A stretch of DNA of 64,000 nucleotides, taken from contig JAXDDX010000001.1 of the NCBI GenBank assembly GCA_034670405.1, positions 11,489,001-11,553,000 of the forward strand, in the 5' to 3' direction. The position numbers and the translations under genes were made by a program. The notes beneath the pieces are model-generated. The model had not been told where the DNA came from. It ran no database searches and saw nothing but the letters and a program-made list of their open reading frames with translations. This stretch comes from Hoplostethus atlanticus (Eukaryota; Chordata; Actinopteri; Trachichthyiformes; Trachichthyidae). This document shows, in pieces, positions 11,149-23,583 of this stretch. How positions within the stretch are numbered: the stretch's first letter is position 1; every line of letters begins with the position of its first letter.

Positions 11149-13667
11149 TCTCTCTATTTCTGTCTCACAACTAACACAACCCACATTCTCTGACTCAAAA
11201 GTTGCAGCATGAGCCACAGGCAAGGCTGTGCCGCTTATACTTATAGTCTTGGTTTTATTATACACCTCCCCACAAGGCAGCCCTCAGAAACAATGACACC
11301 CCAGACACCTATTTAAAGGGCTTGGTGGGCTGCAGATGACGGGCTGGGCAGCGGCAGGTTGTCATCTGCAGGCCTTGTCTCTGTTTATGGGCTCTTAGAA
11401 TATTTGGGCCGCAGGGTCAGTCCTGCTTTGGAGGCGCTGGAAGACTCCATAGGCACACCACAAAATGAACAAAAATACATCCTAATGAACCTTTTAAGCC
11501 CTCGTGTCCTCCCGTAGGCTAGGGGCACCATGTGTAAAAAGATAATGCAAGAGGACAAGGGGAGAAGTGGTCTGCCAACAGGGACAATGAGCGAGGGTAG
11601 AGGCGCTGTCACTGCATGGTAAAACCTGGTGATCATCCTCTGAGGTGACAGATGCTGAAGAGGTGATAGTATACTTACACACATGTATCATGGGGCAAAT
11701 GGCTGTTCGTTTGTGTAAGCGGGAATGCGTGTGTGTATGTGTGTCTGTAGCCATTCTATTTCAGTGTATTCCTTTAAAGAGCCCCCATAGCAAATAAGCA
11801 CAGTCTACTATATCTACTCCTTAAATCTCAAAAGACAAAAGATTCACAAACATCAATGATTTGAAGTCACTTCCTTCTTCTTGGGTTGCGACCGCCTTTC
11901 ATACTTCCTTTGTCAGCATCCCTTGATCCAACCCCTCCGTGATCAACGTCCAGGCCTGAAATTCAGCCCATTATCCCGCTTTACTGCAATGGTCTCACTG
12001 TGCTTGTTATTCCTCGAGCATCAGAAAGCTTTTACTGGAAGACAGCACGACTCAACGCAAGGGAATGAGGAAATGCGAGATTAAGAGGGAGTGTTGCAAT
12101 GTTTTTTACTGTAAGTACGTATGAGGTGGCAGGCTCTACCTGGCACCGAGCCTCCATTTAGGGAATCTCCCTGCTGCACGACTTCAGTGGTACAGGCTCT
12201 ATTATCTCCGACCTGTCATCCTCGCTAGCTCTGGACATCCGCCCCCAGACCAGAGGAGGCTCTGATCCATTTTCAGCTCTATGAATCACCTAGCATCTGC
12301 ACCCACAGATACTATTCGCCCGCCCACTCACCCAAACATAAGCCAAAAGCCAAAAAGACTGAAGGCATATAAAGATGTCCGCTCGATCATAACGTGAGGA
12401 ATCTAATACAAGACGGTCATTTCCTGAAGTAGATTCACTCAGGAGCAAAATATTTGACACATTACTTTGGTGTGTTGAATAAAAGTGAGCTACCACTACC
12501 TGGAGAGGAGAACAATTAAATTATATTAGGTCTTGACCTCCCTCCATTGTAACTTTCCTTTATTTCTTTTCATTGCCATTTCATTGCATTGGAGGAGAAT
12601 CATTCCCTCTTTACGTCGGCTTTTTTTACGTCCCGGCTTTTGCAAGTACCACCCAGCTGCAAGCCCAACCCCCCGTCTCTCTCCACCTTAGAGAACATGT
12701 GGATAGTGGCTCATTGAAAGAGGTTACAAAGAACAGGGAGGCTGAGGAGAGAGGTAATTTCTGCTGTCTCACCTCAGCGCTTTCCTCATTCGACTCTGAT
12801 TAGCTCCAATAATGTATCTCAGACTTTTCAGCTGTTCAAAGGGATGGAGCTGAAAGAAATTGAGCAAGAGGGGCAAGATGGCGAAGGATACGTCTCCTCC
12901 CTCACAACTCTTCCAGACCATTAATCTTTTTCTCCTCACTGTCTGCTTGAGAAAGTGATTATGTTGAGTTTACTGTACTTGAGGAGCATCTCTATAATGT
13001 GTCTTTTACTTTAAAATATAGATTAGCAGTTTGAAAGAAAAACACACGTCTCCTGGGACATTTAAAATTTCAGGGTTGATCTTCAACCGCACTGCACTGA
13101 CTCTTGGCCATCTTGCAAAGCAAACCATGATAACTGGCTATATAGAAAGCTCCAACCATCATAGATTAACAGAAAACAGACACACAGCATGGGGACTTCT
13201 TTGAAAAGCACTGATTGCGTATCTTTATTTATAGTGCAGCACTAAAGTTCCACGAAGACTCTTTGAAATCAAGATTTAACTCCATACACATCCAACAGGC
13301 TTTCTATTGGTTTTGCTTGTACACTGTATACACCTCTTGTTTTTCTCTGCCCTTAAAAAAGCCTAACCATAGCAGTTGTTCACCATCGGGAAAGTCACAG
13401 AGATGGTTTGTGATTTCGAGAGTGCCCAGTTAACCCATACAAGGCCTAATATAAAAGGAAAAAAATCGATAAATCCAATAAAACTAACAAATCCATAAGA
13501 CTGCAAAATTTCTACATGGGTGTTTTTGTAATTAAAAAATATGAGAGCCATAATACAAGAACAGACGTGTAACTATGAAACTGTAAAACATCAATATCTT
13601 GATATAATAATGTTTGCAAGTGAAAATGACCACATGCCAATCCCCTGACGAACAGTCATGCAGGCAG

Positions 13668-13669
<2 letters not shown>

Positions 13670-13712
<43 letters not shown>
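13670..13712. repeat. (CA)n microsatellite
   Basis: A pure CA array of about 21 units. Confidence 0.95.
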
Positions 13713-13717
<5 letters not shown>

Positions 13718-15926
13718 ACACGCACATAGGCAAACACACACAACACACAATGTCTGCAGGATAACCAGCGGTCATCAAGCAGTGTCTCTTTCCTTCAGCT
13801 CAGACAAAGGCTTGTGACATGTTCATTAAGCAGCAGGGATCCCATTACTGCGCTCAACAGCCTCCCTGTCACAATGCTCACACATAATTAGTTACACACG
13901 CAGCCTCAGGAATGCTAATTGTTACTCTCCTCCCCACGCTCTCTCCTTTCTTTCTGTGCCGTTTGCTCACATCCTCCCTCTTTCCCCCTCTTTTGCTCAC
14001 CCTGCAGGTGGTCTGCTGTGCCACTTCTGGACTGTCAAAGTTGGTCAGAAAAGCTTTCAAATTACAGTTTGAATTTCCTGCTGTGAATCAATTAACTTCA
14101 TTCTAAAGTTAGAGAAAGAGACAGAAATTGAGAGAGGAGGGTAGGGATGACAGGCTGAACGGATTAGACATTCAAACCAAATGTTCACATGTCCTGGGAT
14201 CACTCTCCTTATCTCTTGTTTCTCTACTCTCTCTCTCTCTCTCACTCCATCATCCAACACTGAGTGCTCCTAGAGTGGGATGGGTCAGCAAAAGTGATGA
14301 AAATGTATAGTGATGTGGATATGCACAGTTGACCAGCCTTTCTAGTATTTGCCAGATGCCCTGGTCCTGTGTGAAAACAACGATCTCTCCATTGACTATT
14401 GGAACCAGAAAGCCAAGAGACTGATCTGAAATGTCATTAAGCAGCACAGCCTGGGGCCACGCCATTAACAGAGAACGGGAGACAAACTGTGGGGTCATTG
14501 AATTTTTTTTTGTTCCTCGAAAATCATCCTGGGTGCTGTCAGCAGCCACGATTCCACGCCACAGTTACCTTTTCCATCTCTGCTAATTGATTCTTAATGG
14601 ATTTATATGACATTGCAGATTAGCGCCAGTACTAGACACCGTTGGTTCTATTGTTCTACTGTTTCTGGTTTCTATAATGATTCTTTGGCATGTAGCTGCA
14701 ATTATAGAACCCTTTTCCTGGACAAAACGTATCCCTGGTTCTATATATAGTAAAATGCCCTTAAGAAAACGCTAGAAAAGATTATAATTTCATAGCTGTG
14801 AGAAATGTGACAAAATGAGAACTCAAGTTCTAAGGCTGAATGGTGAGTAATTTCACATGTAGCTAAATCTGGCAGTTTTGTGTAGGAGATTGATAAAATC
14901 CACTAGAAATGTTATACAAAGGTATATATACTATATACCAGGGACTACTTTCCCAGTCAAGAGGTTTTACTAAACAGCAATAGCGCCTCTACTTTCCCCT
15001 CTTCCCACAAGACTTTGCAGAAAGTTATTTTTCCTTTTTGTCCATTCTTATGTCCTCCATGACATGTTTGACATAATATCTAATGGTTGACATATGATGA
15101 CAAATCAAGAGGACCGAGGATGGATAAAGATCCTAGAAATGTACTTGCCAACTACAAAATATCAAGGATGCATCTGAAGGTGAGTGAGATTCATTGAAGA
15201 ACGATGCATTATGTCCAAACTAGGTGGCACAAATAACCAGCAATATAGTCTATAATACAGAGCCAGTTGAAACAGCTGGGAAAATGAACACCTGTCTTTG
15301 ATTCTGTAGCCTCAGGCACACAGCCCATCTTGAACTGTAAAACTGTGTACTGCGTTCTTGAGAAGTTTGTTCTCTCTTAGACAACTTCATGAAGAAATGC
15401 CTCCGCAAGGACACGGGTACCGACTTGGAATTCATAATCACCTATGGGAAGTGAACATGGTGAGTGATGGAAGACTGGGTACAGCTAAAAATCACTGTGG
15501 TTGCTCACCTGAAATAGTTCCAAAAATAAACCGTGGCTACATCAGCTACGTTAAGGATAATTCATTGTTTTAAATTATGTACCTACGGGCTATATGATAA
15601 AAAAAAACAGCCCCATTTTTTAGGTCAATCATTTTACTTTGGTAGTTGCATACAATCACTTAATTTAGTGCATGCTGCTAAAGTGTTAGCATGGAGCACC
15701 ATACAGATGGTTTTGGTGTCTTGTGTTCTCATCACTTAACAGACAAGCTGATGAACGGGCTGATCTCCCAAAAACTCTGTGTATTCTTTAACACATATAT
15801 GGTGTGGCAGCATTACCTGTGTCAAATCCCTTGACTCGCTATGTTAGTTATGCTGACATGTACATCAAAAATGTGATTATAAAGCGAGTAAGGCAGTGTG
15901 CTTGTAAACACCACACTCTGATTAAT

Positions 15927-15961
15927 GTGATTATGCTCTTAGTCTAAGAAAGCATAATCAC
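15927..15961. repeat. Near-perfect 35-bp palindrome
   Basis: Arms GTGATTATGCT (15927-15937) and AGCATAATCAC (15951-15961) are perfect reverse complements. The inner bases CTTAG and CTAAG also pair, leaving a one-base centre and an AA bulge. It may be the core of a small fold-back element or a cruciform-prone site. Confidence 0.6.
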
Positions 15962-16154
15962 AGCAACATATAAACATGTACTCCAATTTTATCTGCAGTC
16001 ATAGACACCAAGTAGGACAAGTATAAATATTAGTCGCATTTTTTGAACTGCGGTCAAGTTGTGCATGTGCCACCTCGTCATGTTATGTGGAGGCCGAAGG
16101 GAAGTGTATAGTCTGTACTGCACTAGATGTGGGGCGGCAGGAGTCCACACTTTT

Positions 16155-16360
16155 GGAGTTTGTTGCATGGCTGGCAAGACATGGATATCATGCGTTTTTT
16201 TAGATGTAAGCGCAGTAATGGTGGATTTATCAGAACAACTGAACAAGTTTGCGACCGTTGGAAAGCATCCAAGGCTGCATACTACAGAGCTAAAAAGCAA
16301 AGCTCAGCCAGTGGCTCTAACCCATACACAATCCCTCACTGCGACCTCCATAATGACTGA
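16155..16360 (+). pseudogene. Relic of a Myb/SANT-like (trihelix) domain, possibly from a PIF/Harbinger-type element
   Basis: One frame reads RTTEQVCDRWKASKAAYYRA followed by an SG and a P-x-C-D-L tail. This resembles the second half of the trihelix Myb/SANT-like domain found in the Myb-like protein of Harbinger transposons and in related domesticated genes. The upstream half is not convincing and the frame stops at 16358-16360 without a partner domain. I saw no transposase and no terminal repeats nearby. The assignment rests on one short motif. Confidence 0.35.
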
Positions 16361-19154
16361 ACAATTGAAAAGAACAAATCTCTCTGGAAAATCGAAATAT
16401 GTACTTCACTCCCATAAACAAGCTTATTACGGGGAGGTGTCGGCAATAGTGGCATTATTGTGCACATGTAAACGTAGCCACTGAAGCATAAGTCCAAGTA
16501 TATGAAGCAATATTTTAGATTGTTCAGCTACGAGTCTCTGATTGGAAAGGAAAGGTCCAATCTCTTTCGAATTCATTTTGAACAATGCTCTCCATTTTGG
16601 CGACAGTAAAGCTACTTCAAGCATGGCAGTTTAAGATTGAATAATGAAGCAAAGTGAAATTCATTTAGGATGAGTGCCACACGAGTAGCAATCAGTCACT
16701 TCCTAATCTAGAAATCTATAAAATAATTATAAAGTATGCAACAGCGCGATAGCATTTTCTTCTGTCTTCACATTTTGCTCCTGAACTCTGCCTCTCAGCG
16801 CAGACATTAAGTTTTTATTGTAACAAAACGGTTTCTGAGATGCTCTTTTCCTAAGAGAAAGGGAAGCAAGTTGAGCTATTTAAAAAGACATTTTCTTTTC
16901 CATTTTGGAATTGTTCCACCACTGTTCTGCTGCTGTAGGTTTTGATGGTAATGACTTGGTGTGCGTGCGCGCGTGTGTGTGTGTGTGTGTCTTTTTGTGT
17001 CTCTCTTGGCTCCTGTTCTGGTCATGGGGTTAACTCAATGTATTTTTTACCAGTTCAACTCTGTAGCGTAATATGTTAGGAGGTCCATTCTGCTCTTGGA
17101 TACTAAGGTTTTTATACAGTACCCATCAATATTAATACTTTTATTCTGTAGCATAGAGGTGCACTGTGCAAACGCCTGTATGGTACAGTCATACTGCAGC
17201 ATACTGCCCCTGTATCTAGGTTGCAATATTTTTTTTTCTGTCTTGGTTCAGAGGAGGGGCTGGTTCGTTGATGTATTGTACCACCCTGTAGTTGGGACAA
17301 GAGACAAGAAGTCATTGGTGCCTGGTGGTGGAGGTGGTGGTGGTGGCCCATTTCAGAGTTGTGTTAATTGAAACACAAGGGTCTGCTACTAGCTGGGGCA
17401 GAAGAATAATACAGTATAGCTGCCCCACATCAAAATGGTCCTTTACTCCTCTCTCTGTCTCTCTCTCTTTCTTATTCTCATTCTTTCTAACATCTTTCCA
17501 GCTCTTACAGCCATAATGTCTAGGCTACTGTACACCACGCGACTAGCGGCGTCCAGAGGTGTCGTTACTTAACAACTGTCAGGAAGCCGAGTTTCATCGC
17601 CTACTCATTTTCATATCACATCTAACTGTCTTTGAATCTCGACATATCCCGGCATTCAGTATTTGAGACAACAGTGTCACCTACGGGCTGAGGAGAGATC
17701 CACACCGTACCTGTCACGTCCAGTCAACCTATTGGCTACTGTACATGCATAAAGACATTTTTACATCGCTCATAAAATACTCTAGCACTGAATATATAAT
17801 TTTTGCGAGACGCACACACACAACCTGAGTACAGTCTTGATTAATGCTGAACAAATAGACATGGTGAATTTCAAAAGAACAAGAAAGGAAGAGGATTGTG
17901 AATAATTCATTCTTCAGTTGCGCTTCTCATTACTGTAATTACATAGCCATTGTTCTCTGACAGGGAAGAAATGTAAAATTACAATTTAGGCAGAGAAATT
18001 GTCATTTGTAGCAGTAATTGACGGTAATAAAATGATTCTTCCTTGTTTCCCCTGTGGATCATATGCTAATCAAAATGTGAAGTATTAAAGATGACACTAA
18101 CGGGCGTGATAAGCGGCTAATGAAAGAAGGGAGGCAAGTGGGATTGTAATAGACATACTCCCGCTAATAAGTTCCTGTTCATTAGAGCATGCACACTGTA
18201 CCCTCCTCCTGTCTCGTCTGTTTCTTCTGACTGACAGCTTTGACAGCCTTTCCTGTCAAAGAGAAACTTTTGACCGCGTCCTCAAATAGAGCATTAATAT
18301 TTCAGCACCAGTAAGCAAGTGATAAGCCTCTTTATATATGGATCAGTAGTGTACTATTATTGGAGGATGACATAAGCCTCTCTATTTAAAAATAGATGAC
18401 ACTGTCTATAATGCAGGCATTTTGATGACATTTTCTTGCGTCTGGCAGGATGTCTTTGCTGCCTCTCACCATGTTGGTGAGGCTGACTCACACAGAGTGG
18501 AGCTGATATGACAGACTTTGATCTCTCCCACTCTGTCTCTCCCTTTTGCTATTCCCCCAATGGACCTCTGCATATGTCGACCCACATCCACCCTGAAAAA
18601 GCAGAACGAAGATCCATGAAATGAGATGCCAAATAGTAGACTCTCCTTGTGACATAGCAAAAAAAAAAGTGAGATAGAGAAAGAATAAAAAAAAAAGTTG
18701 AGAAAAGGGAAAAGCAGGCCATGCCACTGGCCATAATGAATAGTGTGTGACTCCAGTTCACTGCTGATGGGCGTATTAATCTTATTGCAGTAAAATCTGG
18801 TCAGGCATTCACAGTGGGAAGGCACCAAACACGGCTTAGGCCCCAAATTACACCCTGGAGGGACTTTACCCTTTAGAAAGAGGATGGAAATGCTCCAAAG
18901 CAGCCGGGGAATAGCACCTGTGTTACAAATAGGCTGCAGAGGGGCTGTGGGGAGGGCCAGAGGGGACTAGTCTGTAACCCATGTAGGTAGGAGAGTGCCA
19001 GGGAGTCGGACGGAGATCAGGAGCGGTGGGTCTTACCAGTAGGACTGTTGCTATCTGGTGCGCATGGGGAGATGAGGCGAACTCTCAGAGATAATCATGC
19101 TAATACTGAATTCGCTCATTACCTCTGAGGCTGAGCCGTGGGCATAAGTCCAAG

Positions 19155-19195
<41 letters not shown>

Positions 19196-19382
19196 GAGAG
19201 GGAGAGGAATTGCAGTACATAACCATGTAGCTCCCAGAATGACCTCTTTGTTGACTGGGGAACCGAGCCAGCCGGGATAATAACATATGCTATTTGGAAG
19301 AGCAGTGCATGTTTCATACGGGTATATCTGAGATTATTTATTAAATAGGAACTGTGGCTGACTGGGGGGAGGGTGAGGGTGA
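16361..19382. other. Intergenic, no gene seen
   Basis: No exon is supported. There is a TG tract near 16965-16991, a short GGT-rich run near 17325-17345, and an AT-rich section at about 17990-18170 with several homeodomain-like TAAT cores, which could be regulatory but is unproven. A (CA)n array lies at 19156-19189. Confidence 0.4.
19156..19189. repeat. (CA)n microsatellite
   Basis: About 17 CA units in a row. Confidence 0.95.
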
Positions 19383-19441
19383 GGCGTAGGCTGGATCCAG
19401 GAGACAGTTGAGTCAGTGGACTGATTCTCCCTGGATCGAGC
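19383..19441. repeat. Unnamed stem-forming dispersed repeat, copy 2
   Basis: Gapless match to 2913-2971. Arms GGATCCAG (19393-19400) and CTGGATCG (19431-19438) pair, and further GAGA/TCTC and CAGT/ACTG pairing extends the stem with small bulges. Relative to copy 1, the paired bases G2927-C2964 have become C19397-G19434, a compensatory exchange. Confidence 0.55.
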
Positions 19442-20857
19442 ACCTGCTGCAGCCACACCCTCCCCCCTAGTCTGCGCGATATATCCGTGTTATAGGAAGC
19501 CAAACAAAATTGAATTCATTCAGTGTCTCCACAAACTGGTGGAACTTGTGTTGGAAGAAGCTGCGAAAGAAGCCTGACATACTTTCTCACAGACTTCAGC
19601 TTGAGCCTATTACAATACAGTTCAACACCGCTCAAAGTCACTTCAATTACCAACATGATGCTGTTAGCGCCCCCAACAACGTACGGCGGATCCCATGAGG
19701 GTTTTGTATTGGTGCAATGCTACAGATCACATTTAGAGCTAAAATCAAAGGCACTACATTTTGCCCGAACCCTAATTGGCGTCAAGCAAAAATAGAATGT
19801 TCATTGTCAGTATGAGACAACAGCAGATATAAAGAGTGACAAGGTTCCCTAAAGTTATTGTTTTGACATATCTACAGGAATATTGTGTTGGATTTTATCC
19901 GTCCAGTTTTCATTTTGGAAAGATATCTGCTGGATATAACTCGATGTGAAATGAAAACAGAATTAATAGATAAAACAAAACGGTACAGAGATCAATTTTG
20001 AATAACGTGAACAATGTAATCACTTCATAATTCACTATTCTTTGCTCATTAGTTCAGTCTAGCAACCTGGTGGGACTGATTTGAATGGCAGACCTGATTG
20101 TATCTTTTGGATAACAGTCTCGACGCTGACTTAACGCAACACTACATGTCAGTTAATGTTTGATGTCCTCTTCAAAGACAGCACATCTTGTGATTGGCAC
20201 AAAGGGAATCACATGATAACTGAAAGAGGAGAGATTCTCCGCATGGTGCATATGAACTCCAGCAAAGAATCCACGTACATTAAAGGCACTTTTGATTCTC
20301 CGTCCCTGTCAGTGTTTTGTGTTGTCATCTGTCTAATTGTCATCTGTCCACACAGACACCTGTAGATCATGGCATGTCTGCGAAAGCTATTTTGAGAGTG
20401 GATCAAAGTTTGAGGTGATTGACTACAGTGAGCCAGTCAGGTCATCAACGGCTCTAGGTGAGACTAAAATAAGCATGTCCTAAATAGTGATCATCACTCA
20501 AAGAGAAGCAAAACTGGAATTCAAGGTAAAATCTTGACATTTGTAAATGGGTAACCCTGATGAAGGCATTTTAATGTTCTCTTTTTGAGCATACAGCCAC
20601 TAATGCTTTTCTAGCATGTGGCTCCAGTTACCTTCAACAAGGAAACAACAAATTCTCTTAGGTCCCCTTACCTAAACTGTCAGAACCTCGTTTGTCATGA
20701 TGAAACGAGGAAAACAAATGTTCTACACAACAACACAAAAGGAAGATTTCTCTAAAGGTTAAACACTATTTTAAGCAACCATATAAACAATACCTTTAAG
20801 CAATTTAACTTTCCCCCTCTGGGCTTTGGGTGTTTGTATGAGTGTATGAATGCCTGC

Positions 20858-20894
<37 letters not shown>

Positions 20895-20897
20895 TGT

Positions 20898-20938
<41 letters not shown>

Positions 20939-21424
20939 TATGTGTGTGTGGGGGGGTGTGTCTGTGGGTTAATGACTGTGTGTGTGGGTGTGTGCATGCG
21001 TTGGAATCTACTCCTATGCAAATACGTACCAGGTATGAACCTGGTCAGATAGCCAATTGGGGCAGGATAAGGAAGTTGGGAGGATAAAATACCCATTGTG
21101 TTGGGGCAGCACCTAGTGTGTCCGTGTGCTGACACCTGTTAATTGAGAGATTTCGGAAGCAAAAGAACACTTTGTAAACACTAGTCCTCTGTAGTATTGG
21201 AATCTGCAAAAACAACATTGATCTCTGTTCACCTGGACCAAGAGTGGGACTCTGTGACACCCCTCATCACAGGCCTGGTCGGACCCCATTCTACAGCTCT
21301 GGTAGGCTACTATACTAGAATGAATGCTAGGCAGCCAGCAGTGCTGTTAAAATGACTGCAGTCTGATCAAACGTCAGTTTGGTCTGTTTGGCTAAATGTT
21401 TTAATACCAAACCAGGCTGCTGAA
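19442..21424. other. Intergenic, no gene seen
   Basis: No recognisable exon. The main feature is a long TG tract at 20859-20935 followed by TG-rich, G-run-containing sequence to about 21000. Confidence 0.45.
20859..20935. repeat. (TG)n microsatellite
   Basis: A 77-bp TG array with two TC interruptions, flanked by further TG-rich sequence. Confidence 0.95.
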
Positions 21425-22577
21425 ATGAATACTGACACTTTTAGATTCACTTTTGTATTCAGTTGGCCAACATTGTTGATTACCTGTTCTGTAAATAGTG
21501 CAAATGAAAAAAAAACGTTCCAGTGGCTTAAGCTGTTAGTGGCTGGACCACTAACAGCTTAAGAGTCAATACAATGCTTGTGTGACCTACATGGCTAATC
21601 TCCACATGTCATCACAAAGGTAGCAAAAAAAGGTAGTAGTGTTTTACAGTTTGACTTAGCTAACGGGATATTGATTAATGACTATGGCTACGTCTTCTTT
21701 CGTCTAGCACTGGTACATGATTGTGGTATTGACTGTAACTTGTGGTGCTTTGTTGATAAGACACCTGCTTGACAGAGATAGACAGCAGCGAGGGTTAACA
21801 CACAGCACAAGGCTTTTGAGGAGACTTGGCAGACTGTTAGGGGTGGAGCTGATCTACCTTGGTATAACTGCAAGTGTCACAATATCTGCTGAGGAAATCT
21901 CACTCAGGGATCTTGACTTAGGTTCTTAAAAAACTGATTCTGTTTAATTAGTTATTGGTGATGTTAATAAGTTGTTAAAAGTACAGTATGTACTCTGTGA
22001 TCGGGCTTGCTGTAAGGTGATTCAGTTTAGTGGCTTTTACAAGCAACCATAAAGCCATCGCCCACATTTGGCACTCACCAGGTGAAATATGCGTCACCAA
22101 ATACAGAAATGGCTTCACGGTGTATCAAGCTGAAACTGGTGTTGCTCACCATGTTAACCTTTGGCAGATTGGTGATAATATGATAACTCAGTGCGGCTAC
22201 AACATCAATGTGTCAGGTAATTCAGACAAACACTGTAACTCAATCCATGATTATTTGTCATCTTAGACTAAGAATGGAGTTTCACATACTCCAGTTTAAA
22301 AATGTTTTACAACAAAGCCTCAATTCAGTTTTACCAAACTAATGGAGCTTTGTTTAAAGTTGTCAACGCAAGAATGGGGCATGGATGGTGTGAACACCAT
22401 ACTAATACAAAATATGGATATAAAAACCACAAAGTGGATGAACCAGTTTATTTTAGCAGAAAAGCTTGAACAAGAGGACAGGTAACTGGTATTTTACTGA
22501 GTCATATGCCACACTGTCAGAATAAAATTCCATGTAAGCAGTACAGTTCTATGGAATTGGATAATGATAAACACTGA
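21425..22577 (+). other. Unassigned cluster of short, overlapping, coding-like open frames
   Basis: Several short plus-strand frames follow each other. They are 21425-21562 (45 residues), 21599-21772 (open, no ATG), 21717-21929 (70 residues, with an N-terminal hydrophobic stretch of about 14 residues), 21782-21892 (open, no ATG), 22030-22266 (78 residues, rich in His, Asn and Gly) and 22302-22469 (55 residues), after which the same frame stays open to 22577. By hand, about 42 percent of codons in 22030-22266 and 39 percent in 21599-21772 have the form RNY, above the roughly 25 percent expected by chance. I recognise no family. It could be a decayed insertion or chance. There is no evidence that it is expressed. 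Confidence 0.35.
21527..21563. repeat. Perfect 16-bp inverted repeat with 5-base loop
   Basis: The left arm CTTAAGCTGTTAGTGG (21527-21542) and the right arm at 21548-21563 are exact reverse complements around the loop CTGGA. Each arm also contains the self-palindrome CTTAAG. It sits at the left edge of the cluster of short open frames described next. Confidence 0.85.
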
Positions 22578-23471
22578 CACTGACATGACTCGGTTGATAC
22601 ATCAGCTTTATTTACATGGAATGCAAATATACTTGTGGTTATGTTTGAATCTTGTCTCTATTAACCCTATATTTATGTAGTACAGCACATTCTTAAAGGG
22701 GAATTACAAATGTGAAGCAGGAGAGAGAGTGCAGCCTATACACTAGCTACTGAAGAACATAGTACTATAAAGCTCCCTCTGAAAATCTGCAACTATAATA
22801 GTGTAAAACTGTAAACAAGTTGATCCCTAAAGAAAATGTAGGGACTTCAGCAACTCCAATGCACAGTGCTAACATCTTTTCAAAAGCACAGTCATGCAAT
22901 TTTAATTAGGATCCTTTTTAATGCGTCAATCTCAAGGCCTTTTCAAGCATTTCTACACTGAACTGCAGATGCCTCAGGCAGTCTAAGACAAACATAATTA
23001 TAGTAATGACCAGCAGATGATATGGAAATGTTAGAACTGTGTAAAAACAAATAAGCCTCCATTTATACAAAAAGACTGACTGACCCATTAGGCTTGCTTT
23101 CAAATGTGCAATGGACTGCAGGCATATACTATATTTGCTGCATGCCTGAACTGTGCTAACAGAGAACGCCTTTGTTTTCCTACAGGTTTGACAGTGGTTT
23201 TTACAAGCACCTTTAGATGGCATGTTAACCATGGCATACATATATTACATTTAGCAAATCAATCATTTGTACAGTGACACAAACAAACAAAACAGTGCAA
23301 TATCATAATGTTTATGATAATATTACAAAATAAAATAGCATTACAATATTTCAAGAATAATTGTTTTGTGTTTTATTTTAACAAGTTGAATAGATAGAGT
23401 ATTATTTCATTTTCACTCTATCCATAAATTACTCAACAATAAATCCCTGTGGTTTTGGCGTCCTTTCACAG
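22578..23471. other. Upstream of the first coding exon of ehf, no gene seen
   Basis: AT-rich DNA without a recognisable exon. It is either intron 1 of ehf, if a non-coding first exon lies further upstream as in mammals, or promoter-proximal DNA. Confidence 0.4.
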
Positions 23472-23583
23472 CCCCTGGGCCATGGTACATCACAGTGTAG
23501 CAGCTGCAATATGAGCATCACTCCAACCACCACCCTTGAGAGCCAGCTGTCCACTACCTGGAGCCCTAACTCTTACTCTGATG
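23472..23583 (+). CDS. ehf: ehf exon with start codon (coding 23511-23583)
   Basis: The acceptor TTTCACAG ends at 23471 and the donor GTGAGG begins at 23584. The ATG at 23511 has A at -3. It encodes 24 residues plus one base, including a W-S-P-N-S-Y-S-D segment that parallels the W-T-D-S-Y-S segment of human EHF. An out-of-frame ATG at 23482 in stronger context makes a 10-codon upstream ORF whose stop overlaps this start (ATGA). Confidence 0.75.

Larger units (their letters stand above)
8852..15926. other. Intergenic or far-upstream ehf region, no gene seen
   Basis: No recognisable exon on either strand. Visible items are a (TC)n tract at about 11115-11143, a (CA)n tract at 13670-13712 and ordinary AT-rich single-copy-looking DNA. 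A non-coding first exon of ehf could lie anywhere here but cannot be located from sequence alone. Confidence 0.45.

Noticed and set aside
14517..14545. Shared motif between about 14517-14542 and 27548-27572 (AAATCAT-CTGGGTGCTGTCA)
   Set aside because: The match is about 20 bases with flanks that diverge at once. It may be coincidence and does not define a repeat.
19051..19503. 150-codon minus-strand open frame
   Set aside because: It runs through a (CA)n array and the stem-forming repeat and shows no protein motif.
21425..22577. Naming a specific virus family for the short-frame cluster
   Set aside because: The layout is suggestive, but no replicase, capsid or other diagnostic motif is visible, and short frames alone cannot identify a virus.
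1..23000. ELF5 upstream of ehf, as in mammals
   Set aside because: No pointed-domain or ETS-domain coding sequence other than ehf was seen in this stretch on either strand.
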